A stretch of DNA of 64,000 bases from Aphelenchoides besseyi (GCA_024699855.1 JAMPIQ010000003.1:1302001-1366000), one strand, 5' to 3'; counted from the stretch's first letter, positions 23,813-35,878 are shown. Translations and numbers: made by a program. Notes: generated from the sequence alone by a model not told the origin.

Positions 23813-24909
23813 GATGCCAAGCCGACTTCTAAGTGTGATCAATGTAACTTTTGTTGTCCTAGTGAATAAACTTTGTTGAATTTCTAAGCACTATCTTCTG
23901 ATTGAATAAGCGCATAATATTCTATTGACTGTCTTAATACTTACAATCGCTTCAAGTTCTTTAAACTCATCAACAAACAGGCGCTTCAACTAACGATTTC
24001 AATACTCCAACCATTCAACATGAACTAAAAGCTTTAATCCATCACTTTTCTGTTTCTCAGCACTTCAATCAACACTCAACAACCACAAAATCAGACTCTT
24101 CAACGATACACAGTAGCAAAAGGATAAGAGTTGGAGATAAAAAATGAAACCAAAAATTTGCTTCAGAATAAACTTCATATGAAACTGAGTGAACAGGTGG
24201 TAAACGCAATTAAAAAGCGATAGTGACTCTTTAGAGCAACCAAACAAAACCAACCTTCCAATTTGGGAACACGGTAACGAAGTTTAAATGCTGATATCAA
24301 TTTGTATTCGCGTGCTTTTAATCCGAAATACCGCTTTTGAAATGTAGCAAACTAACCAATTACCAAGAAAACCATCAAACATCAATATCGAAAAGGTAGA
24401 CGACAATTTCAATTGAACCGCATCGGAGCTCAATTATCAGATTTAAAAAACAATGAAGTGCAAACGCAATTATTAGAAATCCGATAATCTTTGTGATCTT
24501 CGCAACCATCGGTCTTTGCAGTTACATTCGATAGTTGTTTCAAATGACCCTCATTTAAGTTTATTGGATTTTCTTTCGCGTAGTTTGGTGGTTTATTCGG
24601 TTCAAAAGTCGGTCTCATGCTTCACCACCTACTCGTTTGGCTCAATTGCAAACGTAAATCAAGCGGGACCGACAAATTTTATCTACTAAGAGCAAATCGA
24701 CTACATTCGAGTTTATTTTCTTATGTGATGGCCAATTCTTGTTTGTCGAAGTGGCTCTACAAAATGGAGATTACGATTCACAACTAAAGTCCACCACATA
24801 ATCAACGACATCATCGAATATGATGCAACTTCGATATCAACCAATTAGTGTTCACGTTTGATGCTTCTGATAACAAAGACATTTATTAGCAAGCGAAATA
24901 AATTACACG
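23813..24909. other. Intergenic between two convergent genes
   Basis: AATAAA at 23863 probably ends the upstream plus-strand gene. The rest is A/T-rich with no exon-like frame over 65 codons. Confidence 0.55.
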
Positions 24910-26533
24910 TCAATCAACGAATTTGTCCAACTGCCACGTCTCCAGCACCTGAGACAACATGCTTTTGCAGCCGCTTAGCGTTAGAATTGTGACCCACTCC
25001 TAAAGTCGAGATTGAAATTTGGATTCGAAAGGTTTGTATTTCAATAAAAACTTCAAAGCAAAAACAAACTCCCGGCCTACCTCAAATTCTTTGATAAACG
25101 TCTGAAAACAAAGCAGTTAAAAAAGGTCGTTAAATTAACGACGTACCGTAGCCTCGTTTATCATCAACGTCAGATTACCCAAACGAATCGAGTAATCGAG
25201 AAAGTTCTCGCGATTATGTTTTGAGAGCTGCAACAAAATTTGTTGGAATAGTCGCGAGTATTGGAAGTTACCGCTTTAAACACCACGTTCAAACGATCTT
25301 TCAGTTCGATTTTCCACGGGAACATTTGAATTGCTAAGGTGAAATGATCGGAATGAACTGACGAATCGAACTCACCAAAATGCAAACTAATGATCTGACA
25401 GATGAACGCAAAATCTGTGGAGTCCATGTTGAACTTGTGAAACTTTATTCCCGCATTCATGGCCTTCAAGTGCAGAGTCGCCAACGAGCTTGCGATGAAT
25501 TCACTGTTTCGCAGTTGCGGAATTGAGCGCAAGTATTCCTCGGCAGCGTTGTGTGAAACTTTCACGCTGGACTCATCGGCGAAGAAGATTGTGTTTTCAC
25601 GAAATCCGCCGTTTTTCATTGTGGCCCAACAGCAGTTAATGAACTTCCAGGGATAGAACAAACGACCACACAACCTCCTCTACAACCATTCGTTGAATTA
25701 GTGAATACCAGTTGTAGTCTCACCAATTCATCAGGACCATTCAAGTACTTGCAAACTCCACTCGTTTGCAAATATCGGAGCATTACTTCGAACTCGGCAA
25801 ACAACGTGTGCATTGTGTTCGACAAACTCGATTTGGTTCGTTTCAACTCGAGTCCACACCATTCGTATGTTCGTGTTTTTGCATGAAATCGTTGAACAAA
25901 CGTGGAACCGAAAGATTCGGTCATTTTTCTGAAGACATCGTCTTCGCTATTTATCGATTCCGGATTAAAAACAATCGGAGTGTTGTTGGCCTGATACTTA
26001 AATAGAACGTAATTGATATTCATTCCTGCAGCAATACAACGCTGGAAACGACAATAACGGCATGTCCTTTTGTGACCACCTTAAACGAAAAGCTTAAGAG
26101 TTATAGATGAACAATCGCTTACCATAGTCTACACAACACTGTTTGCGACGTGGACAAATATACGATCGACCTAAAAACAAAAATTAAGTGATCGAAGTTC
26201 TCAATTAATAACCTTGTTTGACTGAACGACGAAAGAAGGCAGCACTAAAGTTTAACGTTTATTGTCGTAGATTGAAGTTTGATGGATTCTGAATTCAAAT
26301 CTCTTTCTATTATCATACCACGCATTACAACAATCCACTCCATAGTTTCCGTGAGCGCAATAACCTCCGCAAATCAGACAATGACGAGCGTTGTTCGCAT
26401 CATCGGAATTATCATTTTTGTGCAAAAGTGACGAATTCTGATCGCTCTGAGTCGCAATGACATCATCGAATCGACTAGACGGTAATAGAACGGGCATATT
26501 GTAATCTTCACTCTCCAACTCGTATAACATCAT
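24910..26533 (-). CDS. Nuclear hormone receptor, paralogue of the one at 17.6-20.0 kb
   Basis: The DNA-binding domain is built from exons on the minus strand: CLICGGYCAHGNYGVDCCNACAAFFRR joins across an intron (about 26246-26325), followed by SVKQGRSYICPRRKQCC, then GGHKRTCRYCRFQRCIAAGMN. All zinc cysteines are present. The ligand-binding-like half contains LYRYLQTSG-like and KYLNGPDEL segments, NTIFFADESSVKVSHN and EEWVTILTLSGCKSMLSQV. The last two align with FVYFVDESHWPVKEE and LLTLSGYETVLSKI of the other receptor, and DBD intron positions are similar, so the two look like diverged duplicates. The N-terminus is acidic. Exon joins in the 24.9-25.7 kb part (about 40-60-nt introns, one ending LEYE-like) were made by eye. 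Confidence 0.85.
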
Positions 26534-28164
26534 TGGGCAGTGATAAAAACTAAAAGCAATCTAGTCATCAATAAAATCAACTGATCAATCACGAAAACAA
26601 AAAAGTGAGAATAAAACACAATAGAAGTTTTTTGGGAAACTTGTACGACTTGAACCTCATGTCAAAATGTAGGCTCGATACACAATATGCTCTGGTTTTG
26701 CGATTGTTTTCGAAGATAAACAAAATCATTCAACGTACTTGCAACAGTGAAAAAGTCGAAACACTCAAATGAGGGAGTTTTCAAGGTTGAGCATAAACAT
26801 CTACACACGTCTATCTCTAACTCTCACTTCTCAGGCTGGCAACTAGGAAAAAGAGTTGTGGTCCGATAAAATTCTGAGCAAATAAGAACCCGTCCCGTCC
26901 TCAACGTTTGCCGTTAGAGTGCACGTTGGACGACGGAACGGGAGTTTCGGAAAACTGAGCTGCATTTCAATTTGCACACAACGAGAACGTGGAGTTTGAA
27001 TTTAGCTTCAAAATATTGGTTCAACTGATCAATTAAGACAATGAACTTAGAATCCTTTAAATAACTTACGCTTTAATAGGCGTCTAAACAACCCGATAAA
27101 CTTGCGATTCATATTTGAGGACTACGCCTTTGCTTCGATAAAGACTACGCTTTGAGTTCAACATACAAAAGTATATAGAGCGGGGGTGACTCGATTTTAT
27201 CAATCGACTACACTTCAGATATCAAGACCTTCAAATCAAACATAAACATTTGGGCGTGCGCTCTTCAACTGCAGCGATGTGTTGAATGCAAACCACAAAA
27301 CACAACAATATATGTCGAATGCTAGCAGGTAAGCCATTAACCCGTGTAGCGGAAGCAAATTTAACCGTTTGACGTAAACTCTTCAAATAGAAACCTAAAC
27401 AAACTATCCGCATTTCAATGCGACGCAAAAAACTTAAAATTAGAACAAGTGATTCCTCAATGTCGAATAAATTCAATAGACTATTTTGGAATTCGAACCG
27501 ACGAGCCTCCATTGAGGCGTAACCAACAAACATAAGATCGGTTTACAGCAAATGAACTTTACAGATAAGCAAGCAATTGACGACACAATTGAACACCAAC
27601 TCCAGAAGCTTCATACTATTATGGTCGAGCGCCAACATTCAAAACGTTTCTCCAGTTGACCGTACTACAAATTTTGTGCTTTGAACTAAACAATTTGCAG
27701 TTAAAGGTACCAATTAGCAGTCTTTTTTCAGACATTACTGAGAGTCGGTCTTCTCATCGAATTGGGTATTTTAGCTGTTTATGTCAAACTACAAAATGTA
27801 ACTGTACAGACGTTATGTTGTTATGGTCACAAACAATATCAAGACAAACGGTTGATTTGATGTCATAAGTTTACTTGAATGAATGTACAAATCAAATTGC
27901 CATCAAATCTTTTAACCACAATGTTGGCCGTTGCGACCGCGTTTCCCAGCGCTCGTCGACTTAAACATCTGTTGTTTGGCTTCTTGTTTTCTTTTGATTT
28001 CCGGAGGTCCTACGTTGAGTTCGCTTTTGCCACGTTTCTGTTTTGTGACTTCTTGAGACACTGTTGTTTTGTTGCAAATATTTGCCAAGTACCGCGAGTT
28101 TCTAGATATCTAATTAAAGAGATATTTGTGGCGTTCAATCGTAAAATCACTCTACAAATCAAGA
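26534..28164. other. Intergenic, with an imperfect hairpin
   Basis: About 1.6 kb without a supported exon. Frames at 27231-27533 (minus) and 27879-28160 (plus) show no homology I recognise. Contains a long imperfect inverted repeat at 26889-26942 and TATA-like sites near 27170. It may be the upstream region of the second receptor. Confidence 0.5.
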
Positions 28165-28652
28165 TTAAGGAGTGTGGACTCGACACGTATCGTCAATCTA
28201 ACGGCGGGTCATACAATGATCATGAATACGGAAATCCTTATAACCCAGAGCATTTCGAGTTTTTGAAAAAGTGAAACGCTTCATTGTTTACGATCTTAAT
28301 GGTCAACTTCCAGGTATTCGCCAATGCACAACATTGGCATTCAGAAACGCAAACAATGGCCGGCCATGTTGTTAATGACCGGTGATCATGACGATCGTGT
28401 TAGACCGTGGCAGACGTACAAATACATTGCTCAATTGTACCACGTCTTGTCTACGAAGGGCGCTAAAATTCAGAAGCGTCCGATTCTCGCGCGTATCGAA
28501 GTGAGTGTCGGCCATGGAGCGTGTGTTTTCGAGGTCATTTGATTGAGGATCATGTGCTTTTTAGCGGAATCCCGTTGTCGAAATCGATCAAAGGAAGGGT
28601 CGACATGTACGCGTTTCTTAGACGAGTCCTTAAACTCGAATGGAAAGATTGA
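28165..28652 (+). pseudogene. Prolyl oligopeptidase, 3' fragment
   Basis: Three exons (about 28165-28273, 28318-28520, about 28564-28652) encode the last ~130 residues of a family S9A prolyl oligopeptidase: EYGNPYNPEHFEFLKKYSPMHNIG, then PAMLLMTGDHDDRVRP with the catalytic Asp, VGHGAG with the catalytic His, and DMYAFLRRVLKLEWKD at the end. Each block aligns with mammalian PREP. The propeller and the nucleophile motif GGSNGG are absent: upstream sequence (27.2-28.1 kb) has no matching exons. So the fragment cannot form an active enzyme alone and is best read as a truncated duplicate, although the retained part has no stop and normal splice sites. Confidence 0.75.
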
Positions 28653-28967
28653 ATTGAATGTCATTTAACTGTAGCTGTAAATAAACGTATCTTCTTTACT
28701 CTCGTTGCTTATTATCAGATGTAAACAGAAACCTTCATGGATGCGAATGAACAGATGGCGAAACTCGAGAGTTCGGAATTCACATTCGACTCGTAGTTTT
28801 GCTCGGACAGTCGTCTTCAAAGATCACAAGTTTTTGTTAAGTGGCTTTTGTTAGTCTTAATAATCAGGAAGTCAATGGATTCTGGTGGGTAAAAACGACT
28901 TCCCAATATGCAATTTGTAAGTTTGATCTTGAAATGCGTACGCAATTGGATTATTGTTTATTTAGCT
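28653..28967. other. Spacer with possible short exon remnants
   Basis: AATAAA at 28680 ends the upstream fragment. An open stretch at about 28869-28918 is exon-like but cannot be joined to a start codon. Confidence 0.35.
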
Positions 28968-29185
28968 ATGAGTTCAAATATCAAATTGGAGAACTCGAAC
29001 AATTCGTGTCCTAAAGTTGGTTAAACATCAAATAAAAAACGAACTGTTGTATTTGATGAGGCGTAGAAGAAAATGGAGCCAACAACAAAGATTATCACTA
29101 TAATCCTAAAAGTCAATCAATTGATCATTCTTCTTTTGAAGCTTACACGGGAGTTCCAATTGAAAAGGTAAGACCCCAACTGTGA
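28968..29185 (+). CDS. Possible very small protein, unknown
   Basis: After an acceptor-like TTGTTTATTTAG comes ATG (28968). Joining at the donor near 29017 to an acceptor near 29069 gives a hydrophilic Asn/Ser/Tyr-rich peptide including ENGANNKDYHYNPKSQ and SSFEAYTGVPIEK. It ends at TGA 29183-29185 unless the GTAAGA at 29168 is a donor to another exon. Composition looks coding, but there is no homology I can name. Confidence 0.3.
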
Positions 29186-29241
29186 TCCTCAACTTTCTTT
29201 GCTTTTATCTCTTCTTGAGTGACTAATTGAACGTCTTCGTT

Positions 29242-29910
29242 CTAAATACACTTAAGACAAGTAACCAACAGACATACGAAGAGAATTTCCACACCGCCGA
29301 TCAAGTTAGTTTGTAGTCTAATGGTCGTTACTGCTCGCTCGAAAACGTCGAATTCAAATGGCGACCACGAGCAAACAACTTCTGGACTGCTGTTGCGTCC
29401 TTGTAACAAAGTGCCGTTAATACTTGCTACGAGTTCAATTGGTGATTTGTACAGGAGACCGTTGACTAAAATATTTTGCACTGAAAACCCATGAAACATA
29501 CAGTGATTGAAAAGCTGGTATTCCGGAAAGAAACGTCCTTCAATCAAGCAGTTTCCAAACAAAATTGACACTCTGAATTCACAAGCATCAGACCATAACC
29601 TCAAAACTTACTGCAGAATTTCAGTTACGTTGTTGATCGTGATTGTCGCGTTGATTTTCGGCAAATCGCTTTTGACCTTTATCGAAGTCGTGTTGCATAA
29701 ACCGGTAATAAGTCTACAAGTAACTTTCTCAATCAACACTCCACGCCCACAGTTTTGACGCACACGTGAAAAACCAGATGTCCAAATGACGGGTACGGTA
29801 AACGAATTGAAACAGGAAACTTACCGATCTTTGACACACTCGTCGCTCTTTGCTGCGGTTTGTATGACCGTTAAGAGATGAAACGCAAAGATGATTACGA
29901 ACTTTGACAT
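29242..29910 (-). CDS. Secreted or membrane-anchored unknown protein
   Basis: Exon 1 (from ATG 29910) is a signal peptide, MSKFVIIFAFHLLTVIQTA. A 108-nt intron then leads to RLITGLCNTTSIKVKSDLP and INATITINNVTEILQ. A third exon has LFGNCLIEGRFFPEYQLFNHCM, LYKSPIELVASINGT and VVCSWSPFEFDVFE. The protein ends in a hydrophobic stretch (IGGVEILFVCLLVTCLKCI) with no cytoplasmic tail, as in GPI-anchored or tail-anchored surface proteins. About 190 residues, several N-glycosylation sequons (NTT, NAT, NVT, NGT) and spaced cysteines. Family not recognised; sequons and leader support an extracellular location. Confidence 0.55.
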
Positions 29911-30467
29911 TTAAAACGACCACGCAGAACACGCAGAAATGTAATTAGTTTTGGCATTCAAACTAATTTGCATTTTCGATGAAATTTTCTGGCCAGTATG
30001 CTTTCACTGATTACCGTATTGTTTGCCAACTTGATACCGGGTTGAAGTTGAGTTCCAATATATTTGTTACAGAATTTGTAGTTTTAAATGAACAGACAAC
30101 TCGTACATCAACAGTAAATTCATGATACCATTTGTACTTGAATTTGAGACTTCCGCAGAAATGACAAAAATGAAGGACTACAAAAAACAAACTGCATCAT
30201 GTACTCATCGCCCATTGACGGTATTCACAAGATTATCGACTACGTATGACATCGATTAACTAGCCGGTGCACTATTAGATCCATTTCTGTTATTTCAAGT
30301 TCAAGAAAAGGTTTCTCAACCAGGAAGACTACGGTTTATAATTCTGTCGGTGTTCATAGACAACACCACCGCTGAACTCGTTGCACCTGGTTGGTGATTA
30401 GTTCTCGACATTTGAATAGTTGAGTTTAACGATCTCGCGGTCATATCGTAAAACTGGAGTCTTCGTG
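29911..30467. other. Divergent intergenic spacer
   Basis: Between the minus-strand secreted gene and the plus-strand chemoreceptor. No exon seen. TTACCGTA motif near 30012. Confidence 0.5.
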
Positions 30468-31727
30468 ATGAGTTGCTTTCGATTGAATGAAACTACGGGA
30501 CGAAATATTCTCGAGTATGCAGACGATGTTGAGTTTAATGCTCAAATAAGAAGTGAGTTTATATCTCTTGTCGAGTCTAGTAATGTAATTTCAGTTATTC
30601 ATCGGTACTGGAGCATGTTCTTCTCGCTCATATCCATGACCTTGAACGCCCTTCTTTGTGTTGTGATATTTCGATCTTCGAATTCAACAATCAAAATCAG
30701 CCCAATGCTTTTGGCTAACTCGATCATTGACTTCCTGCTCGCTGCCGTTTACTTCATCAATGGACGAGTAAGTGCGTTGTGACGTTTCTTGACATTTATG
30801 TTTCAGTACATTTTTGTTGCTTATAACCGATTGTTTACTTTGGTCAATGGTTTTATCGGTATCACAAATCCTATTTGTTTTCGTTTGCTCAACGTCTCGG
30901 TGAATGTTTTGACAATCGCGAGTTGGCATGTTATTTTCGCTCAGTTTTTGTACAGAATGTTGTTGGTTAAATAGTAAGTGCAAATTTGAGGATGATCAAT
31001 TTCTTGTTGTTTAGTAACGAGCCACCACGAAATCGTCGTCTGTATTTGTTCCTCGCTTTCTGCTTTGGACTCTACGCTTTACATCTGCTGATTGTATTAC
31101 GTGGATTCTTCTACGTGCTACCAAACGAAGATATCGAGGATTCGGTTCTTATTCTCCAACACTACGGTTACGATGTGCAGTCATACAATCTGTATGGAAC
31201 CGTCTGGGTAGGCAATTAGAAACAATTGAGTAATTCAATTCGATAACAGAAAACCAACCAGCCGTTTACATGGTCTCGGAATTTGTCGTCGATGATTTCT
31301 CTCTTTGGTTTTATTTTGATTATCTACTCCGCAATACAAATCAGACGACTTCTTCGACGATCAGCCGGAATGAATGTTCCGGCAACAAGAAGACTGAATC
31401 AAGCCATGGATTTTACGCTGTATTTTATGGTAATTTGACATCCGCGACTTCAAATCATGAGGCTTTTTCTAGGGAATCATACCGATTGTCTCGAACGTTT
31501 TTCCTTCAATTACTCTTAGTATTCTCATCAATCAGTGTCAATCCAACGCCGCTTTTTCGTTGCTTCTCTACACATGTCTTCTATCGGCTTCGTTTTTGAA
31601 CGCTTGCGTGACGGTAATTTTTATAAGAACTTACCGTAATGATCTTTTTCACCTCGTAACTTTTGGTTTTTGGAGATCTGATAGCCGCTACAAAAGCAGC
31701 ATTGTCATTATTTCCACCGTTCATTAG
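30468..31727 (+). CDS. Serpentine chemoreceptor, STR-superfamily (SRD-like)
   Basis: Six exons in phase (introns about 30552-30594, 30771-30807, 30973-31014, 31210-31250, 31431-31473). The seven hydrophobic segments include FFSLISMTLNALLCVVIF, SPMLLANSIIDFLLAAVYF, IASWHVIFAQFLYRMLL (the FLYR motif at the end of TM3), LYLFLAFCFGLYALHLLIVL and ISLFGFILIIYSAIQI. It ends LNACVTVIFIRTYRNDLF, similar to the NPxxxxxFIxxYR box of SRD/STR/SRJ receptors. TM4-TM5 loop QHYGYDVQSYNLYG. Expected in chemosensory cilia. No disabling change seen. Placement in SRD rather than STR or SRI is tentative. Confidence 0.78.
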
Positions 31728-32178
31728 AGATCTTTTTAATTAGCGACTAAATAAACGTGTTTTGTAGGATTCAAATTGAAAGCCTCGACTTCTTTAAGTA
31801 ACAATTGAAATCGTCAGCTTCTAATTCTACATAAACTATCTTGGACATGCGAGTAAATACGATAAACAAAAAATGAAGAGCTTTGCAGCGTTAAGAATTT
31901 GATTTTTGTCTTCCGGAAATTTGTGCGCATTTACCGCGAGTCATCATGGAGATTTTTTAAGGGTTTAGCAGGTCTCAATAAGTGGACTACATGGCGCTGC
32001 ATGGCACACATTCAACTGACAGTCCTGTGAACTCTTAATCGTTTTCAAAAACGCTTTGCATTTAAACTGCGTGTTGTTTTAAGTCATTATAATTATGTAA
32101 CCGCGCATAAGCGCAAGTTACAATTTTCTTTGTTTAGTTTCAATACTAACTTTAAGTTCCACGATTTTTTGGTTGAAA
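31728..32178. other. Intergenic, nothing recognised
   Basis: AATAAA at 31750 fits the end of the chemoreceptor mRNA. The rest is A/T-rich with no exon-like frame. Confidence 0.5.
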
Positions 32179-33897
32179 ATGGGCCAAAAACAAACCGTGT
32201 TTGAAAACGCGGCAAGAACCGTAAAACAGCCATTTTCAACGGATTACCGAGTGAGTGAAATGATTCGTCAATTACATTTTAATGTTTTAGATCCTTGATA
32301 AAGATGAACTGTATCTGGAGATAGAGCAGAAAGCAGCTCAAGTTTCCGAGTTTACAGCTTTTCCACCATCTGTCTGCAAAGTCCTGCTCAACAGCTTTCG
32401 TTGGAATTGCGAGGAATTGATCTCAAGGTTCTTGTCTTCTCGCAGCAATCTTTTAAACACGTTAACAGTGCAAATTTTAGATTTTACGACATAGACGGCT
32501 CATTTTTACGTAAACACCAAATTACAACCTCTACGTCGTTTAGAAGAGAAGGCAACAAAATCTGTCACATTTGTTTGAGCGAAAGCAATACGGGATTGTG
32601 CTTAAACGCTTGTAATCACACTTTTTGCTTTAATTGTTATCGTTCTTATGTTGAAACCAAGGTAGGGAATTTATTGGAGTATCAACATTAAAAGGTTGTC
32701 AGATTAACGAACAACAGTGGCTTATTCATTGCCCTGAAAACAACTGCAATTTTCTCACTCAAGATCACGTTTTTCATTTGATCACGGACGGAAGATTGAG
32801 AGAATTGTACAAAAAGGCGATGATCGAGAGTTACGTTCGACTAAGTTGTCCTGTCAATTCGCGATTCATTTTGACTATTTAGGTTCTTAAAGCGGTTAAA
32901 CAATGTCCAACTGTTAATTGCAGCTGCAGATGGCAATCATTGAATGCTGATGTTTCGAACTTCATAGTGAAAGGTCAATGTAACAACACTTATTGTTTTC
33001 AATGCATGACTGAAGACCATTGGCCAGCGACTTGTTCTATGATGGGGCTATGGTTTTAATTGAAAAGAATCGAAGACCCAAGTGAAAAATGGTTGCATCG
33101 AAATTCTAAAAACTGTCCGAACTGTCAAGTAATTAAAAAAGCACTAATAAGCTCAGTTTAATTTGTTTTAGGCAAAGATTGAAAAAAACGGTGGATGTGA
33201 TCATATGACTTGCAAACTTTGTTCTCATGAGTTTTGTTGGATTTGCTTGAATCGAAGAAAAGGAAATCATTACTTACGCGATCCGAGAGATCGTACTAAC
33301 GAATATGATACGTTGGTTAATTTACGCAACAGTAAACACTACAAAGACCAATTGGACAAATACGTCAAAGTGAACGCAGAAAGAGCTCGAATTTCAATTA
33401 TAAGTTAAATTCAATGCGAATGTTAAAAGTTCCTTTAGTTGATGAAGCAATTCGAATTAGCGATGTCAAAGCCAAAGGCTGGATTATTGTTTAGATGGTT
33501 ATTGTTGCTTCAACCCGGATATCTCGAACTTTCAACACTTCGCACAGCAATCGACGTTTTGCCAAAAACTCGTCAGATGTTAGGTTACTGGCATGTAGAT
33601 GAGTTTTTTGTTTACGCTTCTGCGCCTTATTTTATTTCTACAAATACCTTGGAGCAATCAGCAAACCAACTGGAGAAGTTGATTGAAAGTCGAATCCTTA
33701 ACTTAACAGATGCAACATTGAATTCGAAGTTAGATCAGAGCATTGCGACTGTTCAGAAGTACTATCAAAAGCTCACTGGAAGAAGTCTTTTTGCTGAGAA
33801 TCAGTTCGCCGAAGTTCGAAGAAACAATCTTTGGATCGCACTTCCATTCTGTATCTCCGCAATCATGCTTTTGTCGAAAGTTTTCATATTCAAATAG
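32179..33897 (+). CDS. Ariadne-like RBR E3 ubiquitin ligase with C-terminal TM segment and an internal stop
   Basis: Exons join to give an N-terminal UBA-like region ([19 protein letters not shown]), RING1 ([26 protein letters not shown]), IBR ([13 protein letters not shown] ... [20 protein letters not shown]) and RING2/Rcat ([27 protein letters not shown]). The [10 protein letters not shown] cysteine is the one that carries ubiquitin in RBR ligases. An Ariadne-type helical domain follows ([22 protein letters not shown]), then a hydrophobic tail [18 protein letters not shown] that would anchor it in a membrane. Between IBR and RING2 the frame reads SMMGLWF, TAA (33057-33059), [11 protein letters not shown]. 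The frame continues intact after the stop, and the only alternative splice I can draw deletes the last IBR ligand cysteine. So either a disabled gene or a sequence error. Family call is firm; functionality is not. Confidence 0.85.
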
Positions 33898-35414
33898 AAA
33901 GTTTTTACGTTGATGCTCGAAATAAACGTTATTATCACGACTTTAGAACCTCAACGAACATCTCAATAATATTGCCATTACTTATCAACTGCTTTTTTTG
34001 CATTCTTCATTATAAGTGTAGCGATTTTGTTTGATATTAACATAAGTTTCTTCTGATGTGATAGGCAAATGAAGAAATTAGCGATTCAAAAGTAGATGTT
34101 CTGTGAGTTTTTTGTCATTCGATTTCTCGCCTCCTTCAGAGGGCAGCGATTCAGCTCCTTTGAAGATTACGTTCACGAACACCTTTGCGCCAATTTTAAT
34201 CCACACAAGTTTATTGACAGCAATTTGTTGACTCGGAAACATTCGAATGCGTTGGGACCTCTTGATACACAAAACCATATCCGATGATCACGTGCCTTTC
34301 ACATTCAATGTTGTAAATTTGTTTATTTTTCAGAAATAATCGCAACAAACAGATTCGATTTTTTGTTCAAGACTACCAATTCTTTGCGTCCGTTGACCTT
34401 CTTGCTAGAAAACGATTCGAAATGACCATCGAATGCCAACTAAATGTTCTGTTTGATCTCCTTTTTGAACCTCAATAAACGAGACTGCAGGTGCTGAATT
34501 TTATTGTTATCTCAGTGTAATCACTCAAACAACTAGCTGATGGCTGATAAGATACCAAAGACACAGCTTCAGTTCGGTTACTTTACAAGTTGGAGTTTCC
34601 CAAGAAAATTTGTGTTGGAAGTAGAGTCAACATTTATCATCAATAAGTGGGTTTGAGCTAAACGAGAATGTTCTAAAGAAATCTCGAATGACATCCAAAT
34701 GATAATCAGCTTGTGGAGTCAGCTTGCTGAGTTAAATGACGGGCAATCATGGATCGTGGGGGAACAGGAGTCTTCTTGTATTTAAATCCACGTTGTGCAT
34801 TGCAATCGGAGTTACACACTTGTCGGGATGCCCAGTCGTCTTGTTTCCGCTCACTTTTTGCAGTCGAATAAGAAAAACGATCGGCATTTTGATCATCGTT
34901 TTGTTTTGCAACTCTCTTGTTTACCCGATCTAATCGTGTCTTTTTGTGGAGTAATTATTTCATCTTTCAGATTTATCGACTATGACCGAGGAAATTGTTA
35001 TGAAGTAGTGAGTTGACAACTTCGCGCAACGACTTGCAAATAGCGATGTCTGTGACGAGTAGTCGAGCCCAGTATTCTTGTTGAAATCGTTTCCGTATTT
35101 CATCGTTTCAGTCTACCTGAACATTGTGCTAATGAATATCAAAGCCCTAGAGTTCGAGTTAATGGTCGTTAGAGTTACAAGTTAACGACATTCAATGCTA
35201 ACTGTTGCGGTATTCTTGTTCAGTCGAAGCAAATTCACGTTGACAAAGTTGATCATCGATGTGCTCCAGTACTAATTAGCATCAGAATTACTAATACTAA
35301 TTGAAATTTGCATTTTTTTGTTGACTTCCTGTCGAGAAGATTCAAACTCGTCAGTCGACTTGCCGCTAACCGTTAAGTTTGGTTGCTCTCTGCTCACTAC
35401 TGACTTCTCTCATC
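33898..35414. other. Intergenic, nothing recognised
   Basis: A/T-rich spacer. Frames at 34736-34933 and 34078-34287 lack splice logic or homology. Confidence 0.5.
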
Positions 35415-35750
35415 ATGATCACGGAACTGAATTTCTCGATCCTTTTCTTCGTACTGACTTCTGATGCTGTTGGGGGACATCACGTAAGTTTGCGAATCGT
35501 TTGTTTTTACTCGGCCTTCAGGGTCTTCGATCCGACTTGCTCTGGATCTTGGTGGTCAAAGAGAACGAACTGTTGGTTGTCGACTTCAAGGAATCCGGTC
35601 AAAGTTGTTTTCGAAGACACTCTCGACCTATGCGGCTTCCAGACTTCTGTTCACATCCACAGCATTCCGGATTAAGAATTGTTGTCCTTCAATTTCTCAT
35701 TGAGTTTCTTTGTTATGAAATGAACTTTCTGGGAAAACTTGTTGTTTGAG
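35415..35750 (+). CDS. Possible small secreted protein, unknown
   Basis: ATG at 35415 gives a leader-like ELNFSILFFVLTSDAVGG. Removing a 39-nt intron (about 35484-35520) keeps frame into GLRSDLLWILVVKENELLVV and FCSHPQHSGLRIVV, ending about 35750. Splice sites are good (GTAAGT, CTTCAG), but I see no homology and the length is short, so this is only a candidate. Confidence 0.3.
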
Positions 35751-35878
35751 AGTTGCTAGGCCACAAGAGAGTTGTTGATGAAGTTGGGGAGTGGGCGACG
35801 TTTGACTGTTTGCTACTTTGCTTTCTTACTATTGAATTGATTATGCGAGCAAAACACAACCAATCGTCTATGTTTTAA

